Notes under the pieces: generated by a model | What the model was told of the DNA's origin: nothing | The model's input: only the letters and a program-made list of their open reading frames with translations | Database searches by the model: none | Shown: in pieces, positions 56,531 through 64,000 of the stretch | Position numbering within the stretch: the first letter of the stretch is position 1 | Layout of the letters: each line of letters opens with the position of its first letter | Assembly (NCBI RefSeq): GCF_900106045.1 | Contig: NZ_LT629802.1 | Span: 4,154,001 to 4,218,000 of the forward strand | DNA from: Pseudomonas mucidolens | Lineage (GTDB): Bacteria > Pseudomonadota > Gammaproteobacteria > Pseudomonadales > Pseudomonadaceae | Reading direction: 5' to 3' | Length of the DNA: 64,000 bases | Program-made: the position numbers and the translations under genes

Positions 56531-57190
56531 ATGAGCCTCGAAGTTCCTGCCCACAGTAACCACGCTGGAAAACCTGCAAGCCGCATTCGGCAAAAGAACG
56601 AACAAGCGATTATCCAGGCCGCCGAAGACGAGTTCGCCCGTCATGGTTACAAAGGCACCAGCATGAATACCATCGCAACAAGCGCCGGACTGCCGAAGGC
56701 CAACCTGCACTACTACTTCACCAACAAGTTGGGGCTCTATGTTGCAGTACTCAGCAATATCATCGAACTGTGGGACAGCGCCTTCAACACGCTGACCGCC
56801 GAGGATGATCCCGCCGAAGCGCTGACGCGCTACATCCGCGCCAAAATGGAGTTTTCCCGGCGTCAGCCACAAGCCTCGCGGATCTTCGCCATGGAGATCA
56901 TCAGCGGCGGAGAATGCCTGACCGAGTATTTCAGCCAGGACTACCGCGCCTGGTTCAGCGGCCGCGCGGCCGTGTTCCAAGCCTGGATCGATGCGGGCAA
57001 AATGGACCCCGTCGACCCGGTCCACCTGATCTTCCTGCTCTGGGGCAGCACCCAGCATTACGCCGACTTCGCCACCCAGATCTGTCGCGTTACCGGTCGC
57101 ACCAAGCTGACCAAACACGATATGGAAGACGCCGGCAACAACCTTATCCATATCATTCTCAAAGGCTGCGGCATCAAGCCCGCCCTCTAA
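56531..57190 (+). CDS. TetR-family regulator, RutR-like (YcdC C-terminal domain)
   Basis: A 219-residue protein from the ATG at 56531, where GGAA precedes it. The upstream in-frame start lacks a ribosome-binding site. The helix-turn-helix is clear: EDEFARHGYKGTSMNTIATS, AGLPKANLHYYFTNKLGLY. The C-terminal domain (about 95-215, with RQPQASRIFAMEIISGGECL) matches the RutR/YcdC type that senses pyrimidines such as uracil. The 12-bp gap to yigZ suggests an operon. Which genes it controls is not visible here. Confidence 0.85.
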   Translation: MSLEVPAHSNHAGKPASRIRQKNEQAIIQAAEDEFARHGYKGTSMNTIATSAGLPKANLHYYFTNKLGLYVAVLSNIIELWDSAFNTLTAEDDPAEALTRYIRAKMEFSRRQPQASRIFAMEIISGGECLTEYFSQDYRAWFSGRAAVFQAWIDAGKMDPVDPVHLIFLLWGSTQHYADFATQICRVTGRTKLTKHDMEDAGNNLIHIILKGCGIKPAL

Positions 57191-57202
57191 ACGAAGTCAC
57201 TC

Positions 57203-57784
57203 ATGCCTTTTACGCTTATCGGCCTTTGCGAGTTTCGCGAAGAAATTCGCAAAAGCCGCTTCATCACCCTCGCCGCCCCCATCGCCAGCCCTCAAGACGC
57301 CCAGGCGTTCATCGAGCAGCACAGCGACCTGAACGCCACGCACAATTGCTGGGCCTGGAAGCTGGGTGGGCAATACCGCAGTAATGATGACGGAGAACCC
57401 GGAGGCACCGCAGGGCGACCGATCCTGGCGGCCATCGAAGCCCAAGACTTCGACCAAGTCGTGGTGCTGGTGATCCGCTGGTACGGCGGCATTCAACTGG
57501 GCACCGGCGGCCTCGCCCGTGCCTACGGTGGTGGCGCGAATAAATGCCTGCAAAACGCCGAACGGATCGAGTTGATCAGTCGCGTGCCACTCACCTGCGC
57601 GTGCAGCTTCGCTGAACTGCCCTTGGTAAAACTGCGTGTCGCCGAACTGGACGGCCTGGTGGTAGAGGAAACCTTCACCGCCAACGGCGTGGACCTTCAA
57701 CTCGCGCTGGGTGAAGCCCAGATCGACACATTGCAAACGCTACTGGCAGACCTGAGTCGCGGACGAATTCGCCTGCAACGCTGA
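57203..57784 (+). CDS. yigZ: YigZ/IMPACT-family protein
   Basis: A 193-residue protein with the UPF0029/IMPACT N-terminal domain (CEFREEIRKSRFITLAAPIA, NATHNCWAWKLGG, DDGEPGGTAGRPIL, VIRWYGGIQLGTGGLARAYG) and a C-terminal DUF1949-type alpha/beta domain (about 130-193). Bacterial members are of unclear function and may bind nucleic acid or ribosomes. It follows the TetR gene closely. Confidence 0.9.
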   Translation: MPFTLIGLCEFREEIRKSRFITLAAPIASPQDAQAFIEQHSDLNATHNCWAWKLGGQYRSNDDGEPGGTAGRPILAAIEAQDFDQVVVLVIRWYGGIQLGTGGLARAYGGGANKCLQNAERIELISRVPLTCACSFAELPLVKLRVAELDGLVVEETFTANGVDLQLALGEAQIDTLQTLLADLSRGRIRLQR

Positions 57785-57873
57785 AACTACCCACAGCGAC
57801 TGTGCATCTGCCTGTGGATAACCTGAGCACACTTGCCTGTAACCTTTTTGTCACCAGGCGTTGAGGCTGCTGT

Positions 57874-58278
57874 TCATTTTTTATCCAATTGAACCGGCCA
57901 GAATTGCGCAATTGCCCAGAGCACCTCAAATACCAGAATCACCACCAGTATCGAAGATGCTCCATTTAACAATGCATAGAGCTGCCAGGTAGCAAACAAT
58001 AGTCGGCCCACTGCGTCGTAGCGACCAAAAACCCGTTGCGGGTCACGGATCCGCAGCACCGCCCACACGCAGACAATCGACCCCAGCAGGTTAGCCATCA
58101 GCAGATGAATAGGCGCAAAAGGTGGCAGCGCCCCCGGCAAATTGAAAGTCTGGCTGACATTCGACAAAGCGCCGTGCAACAGTAAAAAACTCCATGGCGT
58201 GACAAACGCAGCGGTTACGATCAAGTCATACCAGCCACTGGCTCGCACCAGTTGGCGATAGTGTTCGGTAGTCCACAT
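57874..58278 (-). CDS. Small four-helix membrane protein, unknown function
   Basis: A 134-residue protein with four hydrophobic segments (about 20-40, 57-75, 95-112, 112-130), including WYDLIVTAAFVTPWSFLLLH and ASSILVVILVFEVLWAIAQF. I do not recognise the family. A GGAG ribosome-binding site precedes the ATG at 58278. Its promoter holds a MerR-type operator, so it is probably the main target of the divergent MerR regulator. Confidence 0.75.
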   Translation of the reverse strand: MWTTEHYRQLVRASGWYDLIVTAAFVTPWSFLLLHGALSNVSQTFNLPGALPPFAPIHLLMANLLGSIVCVWAVLRIRDPQRVFGRYDAVGRLLFATWQLYALLNGASSILVVILVFEVLWAIAQFWPVQLDKK

Positions 58279-58310
58279 AACGGCAGGCTCCTTCGATTCA
58301 AGAAGCCAGC

Positions 58311-58342
58311 AAGGTAAAGCCTGGAGTATGCTCCAGGGTCAA
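58311..58342 (-). promoter_or_regulatory. MerR-type promoter/operator of the small membrane protein
   Basis: On the minus strand TTGACC (58337-58342) is followed by the near-perfect dyad CCTGGAGCATACTCCAGG (58320-58337) and a -10-like TACCTT (58311-58316). The spacer is 20 bp, the lengthened spacing that MerR-family activators correct by twisting DNA. The layout matches MerR-regulated promoters. Confidence 0.8.
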
Positions 58343-58361
58343 GCCTTAGCGAGTTCACCCC

Positions 58362-58712
58362 ATGCGCATCGGCGAATTGGCTCAAGCCAGTGGCGTCAGC
58401 CGCGATACCTTGCGTTTCTACGAGCAGCGCGGACTGATTGCCGCGCAACGCAGCGCCAACGGTTATCGCCACTACCCGGCAGATATGCTGCAACTGGTGC
58501 TGTACATCAAAACCGCGCAACGCCTAGGCTTCAGCCTCGGTGAAATCGGCAGCAGCGTCGCCGCTCTCTGGCATGCACCCGACCCTGACAGCGCAGTCAC
58601 CCAGCTGTTGCAAGACAAGCTCATGCTGATCGACACCCGCATCCGCGAACTAGGCCACCTGCGCCTGGAGTTGCAGCAACGACTCGGACAACGTTGTCCA
58701 CTGAACCCTTGA
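58362..58712 (+). CDS. MerR-family transcriptional regulator
   Basis: A 116-residue regulator with a winged helix-turn-helix (MRIGELAQASGVSRDTLRFY, then EQRGLIAAQRSANGYRHYP), the MerR hinge and a short coiled coil (about 80-112). The only Cys is near the C-terminus (GQRCPLNP), so it is not a typical metal sensor of the ZntR/CueR type and may sense aldehydes, oxidants or organic compounds. It is divergent from the small membrane protein and lies 25 bp before a short-chain dehydrogenase, so it may control both. Confidence 0.88.
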   Translation: MRIGELAQASGVSRDTLRFYEQRGLIAAQRSANGYRHYPADMLQLVLYIKTAQRLGFSLGEIGSSVAALWHAPDPDSAVTQLLQDKLMLIDTRIRELGHLRLELQQRLGQRCPLNP

Positions 58713-58737
58713 ACCTGCACCACGAAGGAAGCTACTC

Positions 58738-59424
58738 ATGTCTACGCCAAAAACCGCGCTGATCATCGGCGCCTCTCGAGGCCTGGGCCTTGGTCTGGTC
58801 GAACGTCTGCTGGCGGATGGCTGGCAGGTCACCGCCACAGTTCGTGATCCGCAAAAGGCCGATGCCTTGAAGGCCCTCGGTCCGGTAAACATCGAACAAC
58901 TGGACATGGATGATCAGCAGGCCGTGATTGCCCTAAGCCAGCATCTGAAAGCCCAGACGTTCGACCTGCTGTTCGTCAACGCCGGCGTCAAGGGCCCGGA
59001 AAACCAGGCCCCGGGGCATGCAACCCTGGCCGAAGTGGGCCAACTGTTTTTCACCAACGCGGTGGCGCCGATCAACCTGGCACAGCGCTTTGTCCCGCAG
59101 ATTCGCAAAGACAGCGGCGTGCTGGCGTTCATGAGTTCAGTGCTGGGCAGCGTGACCATGCCCGATGCACCGGAGCTTGCGCTGTACAAAGCCAGTAAGG
59201 CTGCGCTCAACTCCATGACCAACACCCTTGTCACCCAATTGGGCGAGCAGAAGCTAACGGTATTGTCGCTGCATCCGGGCTGGGTCAAGACCGATATGGG
59301 CGGCGAAGGCGCCGACCTGGATGTGCAGACCAGCGTGCGCGGTTTGATTGCCCAAGTGAACGCCTACGCTGGCAAAGGCGGTCATCACTTTGTGAATTAC
59401 AAGGGCGAGACTATTCCCTGGTAA
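58738..59424 (+). CDS. Short-chain dehydrogenase/reductase (SDR)
   Basis: A 228-residue classical SDR. The NAD(P) binding motif is TALIIGASRGLGLGLVERLL, followed by NAGVKGPE, the catalytic Ser in FMSSVLGSV, and YKASKAALN with the catalytic Tyr and Lys. It resembles C-factor-like or sepiapterin reductase-type SDRs. Substrate is unknown. Probably co-transcribed with the MerR gene. A hairpin without a T-run (59437-59461) lies after the stop. Confidence 0.9.
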   Translation: MSTPKTALIIGASRGLGLGLVERLLADGWQVTATVRDPQKADALKALGPVNIEQLDMDDQQAVIALSQHLKAQTFDLLFVNAGVKGPENQAPGHATLAEVGQLFFTNAVAPINLAQRFVPQIRKDSGVLAFMSSVLGSVTMPDAPELALYKASKAALNSMTNTLVTQLGEQKLTVLSLHPGWVKTDMGGEGADLDVQTSVRGLIAQVNAYAGKGGHHFVNYKGETIPW

Positions 59425-59576
59425 GCGTCCTACGGATCTATCACCGATTGCCGGTGATAGACCCAGCTTTGGACTACACGTAAACTGCGCTCTCGCCCTC
59501 CCCGGCGACCCTGGATCAGCAGACAGGGCAACACTGAGCTGGCAAACCTGAACCCATCATTCAGAGGAGCCGGCCA

Positions 59577-60932
59577 ATGCCTGCGACCCGTATCTGGTTA
59601 AAAAACCCTCTCGCGATTTTCACCGCCAATGCCCTCGATGCCCGAGGCGGCCTGGTGCTGCAAAACGGTGTGATCGTCGAAGTCCTCGCCCTCGGGCAAC
59701 AACCGGCCACCGCCTGTGGACAGGTCTTCGATGCCCGCGAGCATGTCGTCCTTCCCGGACTGATCAACACTCACCACCACTTCTACCAAACCCTGACCCG
59801 CGCCTGGGCGCCGGTGGTCAACCAGCCCTTATTCCCGTGGTTGAAAACCTTGTATCCGGTCTGGGCGCGGCTGACACCCGAGAAGCTCGCGCTCGCCAGC
59901 AAGGTTGCGTTGGCCGAGTTGCTGCTCTCGGGTTGCACCACCGCGGCGGACCATCATTACCTGTTTCCCGATGGCCTGGAAAACGCCATCGATGTACAAG
60001 TCGAAAGTGTCCGTGAACTGGGCATGCGCGCCATGCTGACCCGTGGTTCCATGAGCCTGGGTGAAGCTGACGGCGGACTTCCGCCGCAACAGACGGTGCA
60101 GCAGGGCGAAGTCATCCTCGAAGACAGCCAGCGCCTGATCGCCCGGTATCACGAGCGTGGCGATGGCGCGCGCATCCAGATTGCCCTGGCGCCGTGCTCA
60201 CCGTTTTCGGTGACGCCGCAAATCATGACCGCCAGCGCCGAGCTGGCCAACAGCCTCGATGTACGCCTGCACACGCACCTGGCGGAAACCCTCGACGAAG
60301 AAGACTTCTGCCTGCAACGCTTTGGCTTGCGCACTGTCGACTATCTGGACAGCGTCGGCTGGCTCGGTCCTCGCACCTGGCTGGCCCACGGCATCCACTT
60401 CAACCCTGAAGAAATTGCCCGCCTGGGCGCGGCCGGTACCGGCATCTGCCATTGCCCGAGCTCCAACATGCGCCTGGCCTCAGGCATTTGTCCGACCCTG
60501 GACCTGATCGCCGCCGGCGCCCCCATCGGATTAGGGGTGGACGGCTCCGCATCCAACGATGCCTCCAACATGATCCTCGAAGCCCGCCAGGCCTTGTACA
60601 TCCAGCGCCTGCGTTACGGCGCCGAGAAAATCACCCCTGAAGGGGTGCTCGGCTGGGCCACCCAAGGCTCGGCAAAATTGCTCGGACGCAGCGACATCGG
60701 CGAGTTGGCAGTGGGCAAACAGGCCGACCTGGCCCTGTTCAAGCTCGATGAGCTGCGCTTCTCCGGCAGCCACGATCCACTGTCGGCCCTGCTGCTGTGC
60801 GGCGCCGACCGGGCCGATCGCGTGATGGTCGGCGGTCAATGGCGAGTGATCGACGGGCAGGTCGAAGGCCTGGACCTTCAAGGCCTGATTGCCGATCACA
60901 GCCAGGCGGCGCGGGAGTTGATCGCAGGCTAA
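59577..60932 (+). CDS. 8-Oxoguanine deaminase (amidohydrolase family)
   Basis: A 451-residue zinc amidohydrolase of the P. aeruginosa PA0142 type, shown to deaminate 8-oxoguanine to urate. Metal ligands and active-site residues are visible: PGLINTHHHFYQTL, DVRLHTHLAETLDEE, WLAHGIHF, CPSSNMRLASG and GLGVDGSASND. AGAGGAG precedes the ATG. The reaction removes an oxidised base from the nucleotide pool. The neighbouring adenine deaminase gene makes a small purine-salvage group. Confidence 0.9.
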   Translation: MPATRIWLKNPLAIFTANALDARGGLVLQNGVIVEVLALGQQPATACGQVFDAREHVVLPGLINTHHHFYQTLTRAWAPVVNQPLFPWLKTLYPVWARLTPEKLALASKVALAELLLSGCTTAADHHYLFPDGLENAIDVQVESVRELGMRAMLTRGSMSLGEADGGLPPQQTVQQGEVILEDSQRLIARYHERGDGARIQIALAPCSPFSVTPQIMTASAELANSLDVRLHTHLAETLDEEDFCLQRFGLRTVDYLDSVGWLGPRTWLAHGIHFNPEEIARLGAAGTGICHCPSSNMRLASGICPTLDLIAAGAPIGLGVDGSASNDASNMILEARQALYIQRLRYGAEKITPEGVLGWATQGSAKLLGRSDIGELAVGKQADLALFKLDELRFSGSHDPLSALLLCGADRADRVMVGGQWRVIDGQVEGLDLQGLIADHSQAARELIAG

Positions 60933-60934
60933 GG

Positions 60935-62023
60935 CTACAACCCCAGCAGCGACAACATGATAAAGGTCGCAAACAGCACAAAATGGGTCATCCCTTCGAT
61001 GGCGTTGGTTTCGCCATCGTTGAGGTTGATCGCGCAGACAATCAGCGTGATAAACACCATCACCGTTTGCACCGGGGTCATTGCCATCTGAAACGGCTGG
61101 CCGGTGTACAGCGCCATCGCTTCCATCACCGGCACGGTCAGGATTACCGTCGATAGCGATGCACCCAGGGCGATATTGACCACCGACTGCATGCGGTTGG
61201 CCAAGGCTGCGCGCAATGCGGTCAAGATCTCCGGTGCCGCGGAAATGGCTGCCACCAGGATTGCCGTAATCACGGGAGGTGCGCCCGTGCCTTCAAGGCC
61301 AAGATCCAGGGTCTTGGACATCACCTCGGCCAATGCGCCAATCACCACCACGCCGAATACCAGCGTCGCGATGGAGAACGTCAGGTTGACGGGCGAAGCT
61401 TCTCCCGGCGGTAACTGCTTGCGACGTTTTTCCGGATAACTGTAACTGAAGAAGTAACTGTGAGGCCCGACCTGCATACGCAGGAACAAGGTGTACAACA
61501 CCACCATCGCACCGATGGTGAAGGCCGAGTAGATTTTCCAGTCGGCCTCGGGGATAAATTCCGGCACCACCATCGACACGCCCATGGCCGTGAGAATCAT
61601 CACGCTGTAGGTTCGCGCCGAATCATCGTTATAGGACTGTTCGCCGTGCTTGATGCCCCCCATCAGCGCGGCCAGGCCAAGGATTCCGTTAATGTCCAAC
61701 ATCACGGCCGAATAGATGGTGTCACGGACCAAGGTGGGAGACGCCTCGTTACTCATCATGATGGCTAGGATCACCACTTCCACCAGCACGGCCGCGAGGG
61801 TCAGGATCATGGTGCCGTAGGGATCGCCGACTTTTTCTGCCAACACCTCCGCATGATGGGCTACCCGCATCGAAGCCATGACGATAAAGCCGATCAGCAC
61901 CATGCCACCGAATAGCGCGATCATCTGTCCGCTGTGCAGCAACTGGTGTTCCAGCACATAGGCCGCGATGGCCGCAATCAGCGCCAGCAGCATGAATTTT
62001 TCTTGCTTGAGGGATGTGAGCAT
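60935..62023 (-). CDS. Calcium/proton antiporter, CaCA family (ChaA type)
   Basis: A 362-residue, 11-segment membrane protein from the ATG at 62023. It has the two CaCA alpha-repeats, with acidic residues in AAVLVEVVILAIMMSNEASP and VAAISAAPEILTALRAALAN, and an acidic-loop-free middle region. ChaA-type proteins exchange Ca2+ or Na+ for H+ across the inner membrane. Convergent with the 8-oxoguanine deaminase gene (2 bp gap) and divergent from adenine deaminase. Confidence 0.9.
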   Translation of the reverse strand: MLTSLKQEKFMLLALIAAIAAYVLEHQLLHSGQMIALFGGMVLIGFIVMASMRVAHHAEVLAEKVGDPYGTMILTLAAVLVEVVILAIMMSNEASPTLVRDTIYSAVMLDINGILGLAALMGGIKHGEQSYNDDSARTYSVMILTAMGVSMVVPEFIPEADWKIYSAFTIGAMVVLYTLFLRMQVGPHSYFFSYSYPEKRRKQLPPGEASPVNLTFSIATLVFGVVVIGALAEVMSKTLDLGLEGTGAPPVITAILVAAISAAPEILTALRAALANRMQSVVNIALGASLSTVILTVPVMEAMALYTGQPFQMAMTPVQTVMVFITLIVCAINLNDGETNAIEGMTHFVLFATFIMLSLLGL

Positions 62024-62184
62024 TACAGGCCTTTTCGAGCAGCGAATCAGTCGTCGATGGGGTACAGACTGCACCACGTCGCTAACGTTTCGTTACACCT
62101 TAGTTCAATCGATGATTACTGCAGGCATGAAGAATGCTTACCGCTCGGTCAGGTTTTGCCGATTATTTTGGCCTTGGCCTGTAG

Positions 62185-63171
<987 letters not shown>

Positions 63172-63200
63172 TCGACGACCACTGACGTAAACACGCCAAC

Positions 63201-63228
63201 GTGGGAACCGGGAATGCCCGGCTCCCAC
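63201..63228. terminator. Bidirectional hairpin between convergent genes
   Basis: GTGGGAACCGGGAATGCCCG followed by GCTCCCAC forms a strong hairpin between the convergent adenine deaminase and MFS genes, without a clear T-run on either side. It may be a terminator or a single REP-like palindrome. Confidence 0.55.
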
Positions 63229-63247
63229 GGGTGTTCAGCATCGCCCT

Positions 63248-64000
63248 TCAGACCTCGCTCAACTCCTCCAGCGTCTTGCCCTTCGTCTCCATTCCGAACA
63301 CCCAGACCACCCCCGCCGCCACCGCAAAACACAGCGCGCCCAAGGCAAACACCCCGCCCTGCCCGGTAATCGGAAACAGCAGCCCCGTGACCAACGGCCC
63401 GAGCAACGAGCCTACGCGGCCCACCGCCGAAGCAAAGCCTGAACCGGTAGCCCGCGCCGACGTCGGATACAGCTCCGGGGTATAGGTGTAAAGCACCGCC
63501 CACATGCCAAACAGAAAGAACTGCATCAGTAAGCCCGTACCGATCAGCAGGCCGACGTTGCCACCAAAAACCGCGCTCTGCCCATACAGAAACGCCATCA
63601 CCCCGCCGCCGAGCAAGGTCACGATGCACACCGGCTTGCGCCCCCAGCGCTCCACCAGCCAGGCCGCCATCAGGAAGCCGGGAATCCCGCCCAGGGAAAT
63701 GATCACGGTGTAGTACACCGACTGGGTCACGGCGAAACCCGATTGCTGCAACAAAGCACTCAGCCACGACGTGAGCCCGTAAAAACCGAGCAAGGCAAAG
63801 AACCACACACTCCAGATCATCATCGTGCGCTGGCGGTACTGCGTTGACCACAATTGCCGGAACGCCGAGAAAAAAGTCCCCGGCACGATATCCACCCGCG
63901 GTAAACGCACCGGTGGCGGCAAGGGAACGTTCCCTAACGCGTTCTGCACCCGTTGCTCGATGCCCTGCAGCACCTTGTCCGCCGCTTGCGCATGTCCGGC
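63248..64000 (-). CDS. MFS transporter (N-terminus cut by window edge)
   Basis: The minus-strand frame is open to the right edge, leaving about 251 C-terminal residues. It has six membrane segments and a sugar-porter-like layout: ISLGGIPGFLMAAWLVERWG, RKPVCIVTLLGG, YTPELYPTSARATGSGFASA, GRVGSLLGP, and the C-terminal FGMETKGKTLEEL. This is the MFS group that includes sugar, aromatic acid and nicotinate porters. Substrate cannot be told from the fragment. Confidence 0.88.
   Translation of the reverse strand, partial: AGHAQAADKVLQGIEQRVQNALGNVPLPPPVRLPRVDIVPGTFFSAFRQLWSTQYRQRTMMIWSVWFFALLGFYGLTSWLSALLQQSGFAVTQSVYYTVIISLGGIPGFLMAAWLVERWGRKPVCIVTLLGGGVMAFLYGQSAVFGGNVGLLIGTGLLMQFFLFGMWAVLYTYTPELYPTSARATGSGFASAVGRVGSLLGPLVTGLLFPITGQGGVFALGALCFAVAAGVVWVFGMETKGKTLEELSEV

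Overview
The window looks like chromosome of a fluorescent Pseudomonas, most likely the P. fluorescens group. This is inferred from the kynBA/kynU/kynR, cat, mmsAB, yfiRNB, recCBD, bauA and 8-oxoguanine/adenine deaminase genes, from GC-rich codon use, and from the REP/REPIN palindromes. I had no search tools, so the species is not fixed.

Layout. (1) 1-6.3 kb: a SulP anion transporter (cut by the left edge), an MdaB-type quinone reductase with a LysR regulator, a TauE/SafE exporter divergent from another LysR regulator, and an amino-acid permease. (2) 6.4-14.9 kb: tryptophan catabolism. kynU and the Lrp-type regulator kynR are divergent, kynBA lies further on, and two amino-acid permeases sit nearby. 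Between them is a decayed benzoate/catechol locus. catA is intact, but catB and catC survive only as their ends, catR is frameshifted, and an AraC-type regulator is a scar. (3) 14.9-18.8 kb: an AT-rich stretch with a promoter, a small ribbon-helix-helix protein and a 1050-residue fusion of an alpha/alpha-toroid-like domain with a MurF-like ligase. (4) 18.8-29.8 kb: a five-gene type I secretion operon: a giant adhesin with about 500 residues of Asp-Ala dipeptides, a TolC-like protein, an ABC exporter, an HlyD-like adaptor and an exported alpha/beta hydrolase. (5) 29.8-34.5 kb: a repeat-like intergenic region, then mmsAB (valine catabolism) with a divergent LysR regulator. (6) 34.5-36.9 kb: the yfiRNB cyclic-di-GMP module. 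(7) 37-46.2 kb: recC-recB-recD, joined by 4-bp overlaps. (8) 46.4-52.2 kb: a complete rRNA operon (16S, tRNA-Ile, tRNA-Ala, 23S, 5S) on the minus strand behind three tandem promoters. (9) 52.2-56.2 kb: a beta-alanine catabolic pair (bauA-like transaminase and a semialdehyde dehydrogenase interrupted by an in-frame amber codon) with a divergent LysR regulator. (10) 56.2-64 kb: a strongly structured intergenic region, a RutR-like TetR regulator, YigZ, a MerR regulator with its operator, a short-chain dehydrogenase, 8-oxoguanine deaminase, a Ca2+/H+ antiporter, adenine deaminase and an MFS transporter cut by the right edge.

How the genes fit together. KynA, KynB and KynU turn tryptophan into anthranilate. 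CatA could receive catechol made from anthranilate or benzoate by enzymes encoded elsewhere, but the steps after muconate are lost here. The adhesin operon and yfiRNB both point to surface attachment and biofilm. The most interesting items are the poly(Asp-Ala) adhesin operon, the toroid/Mur-ligase fusion with its small regulator, the cat-locus scar, the amber codon in the semialdehyde dehydrogenase gene, and the structured region before the TetR gene.
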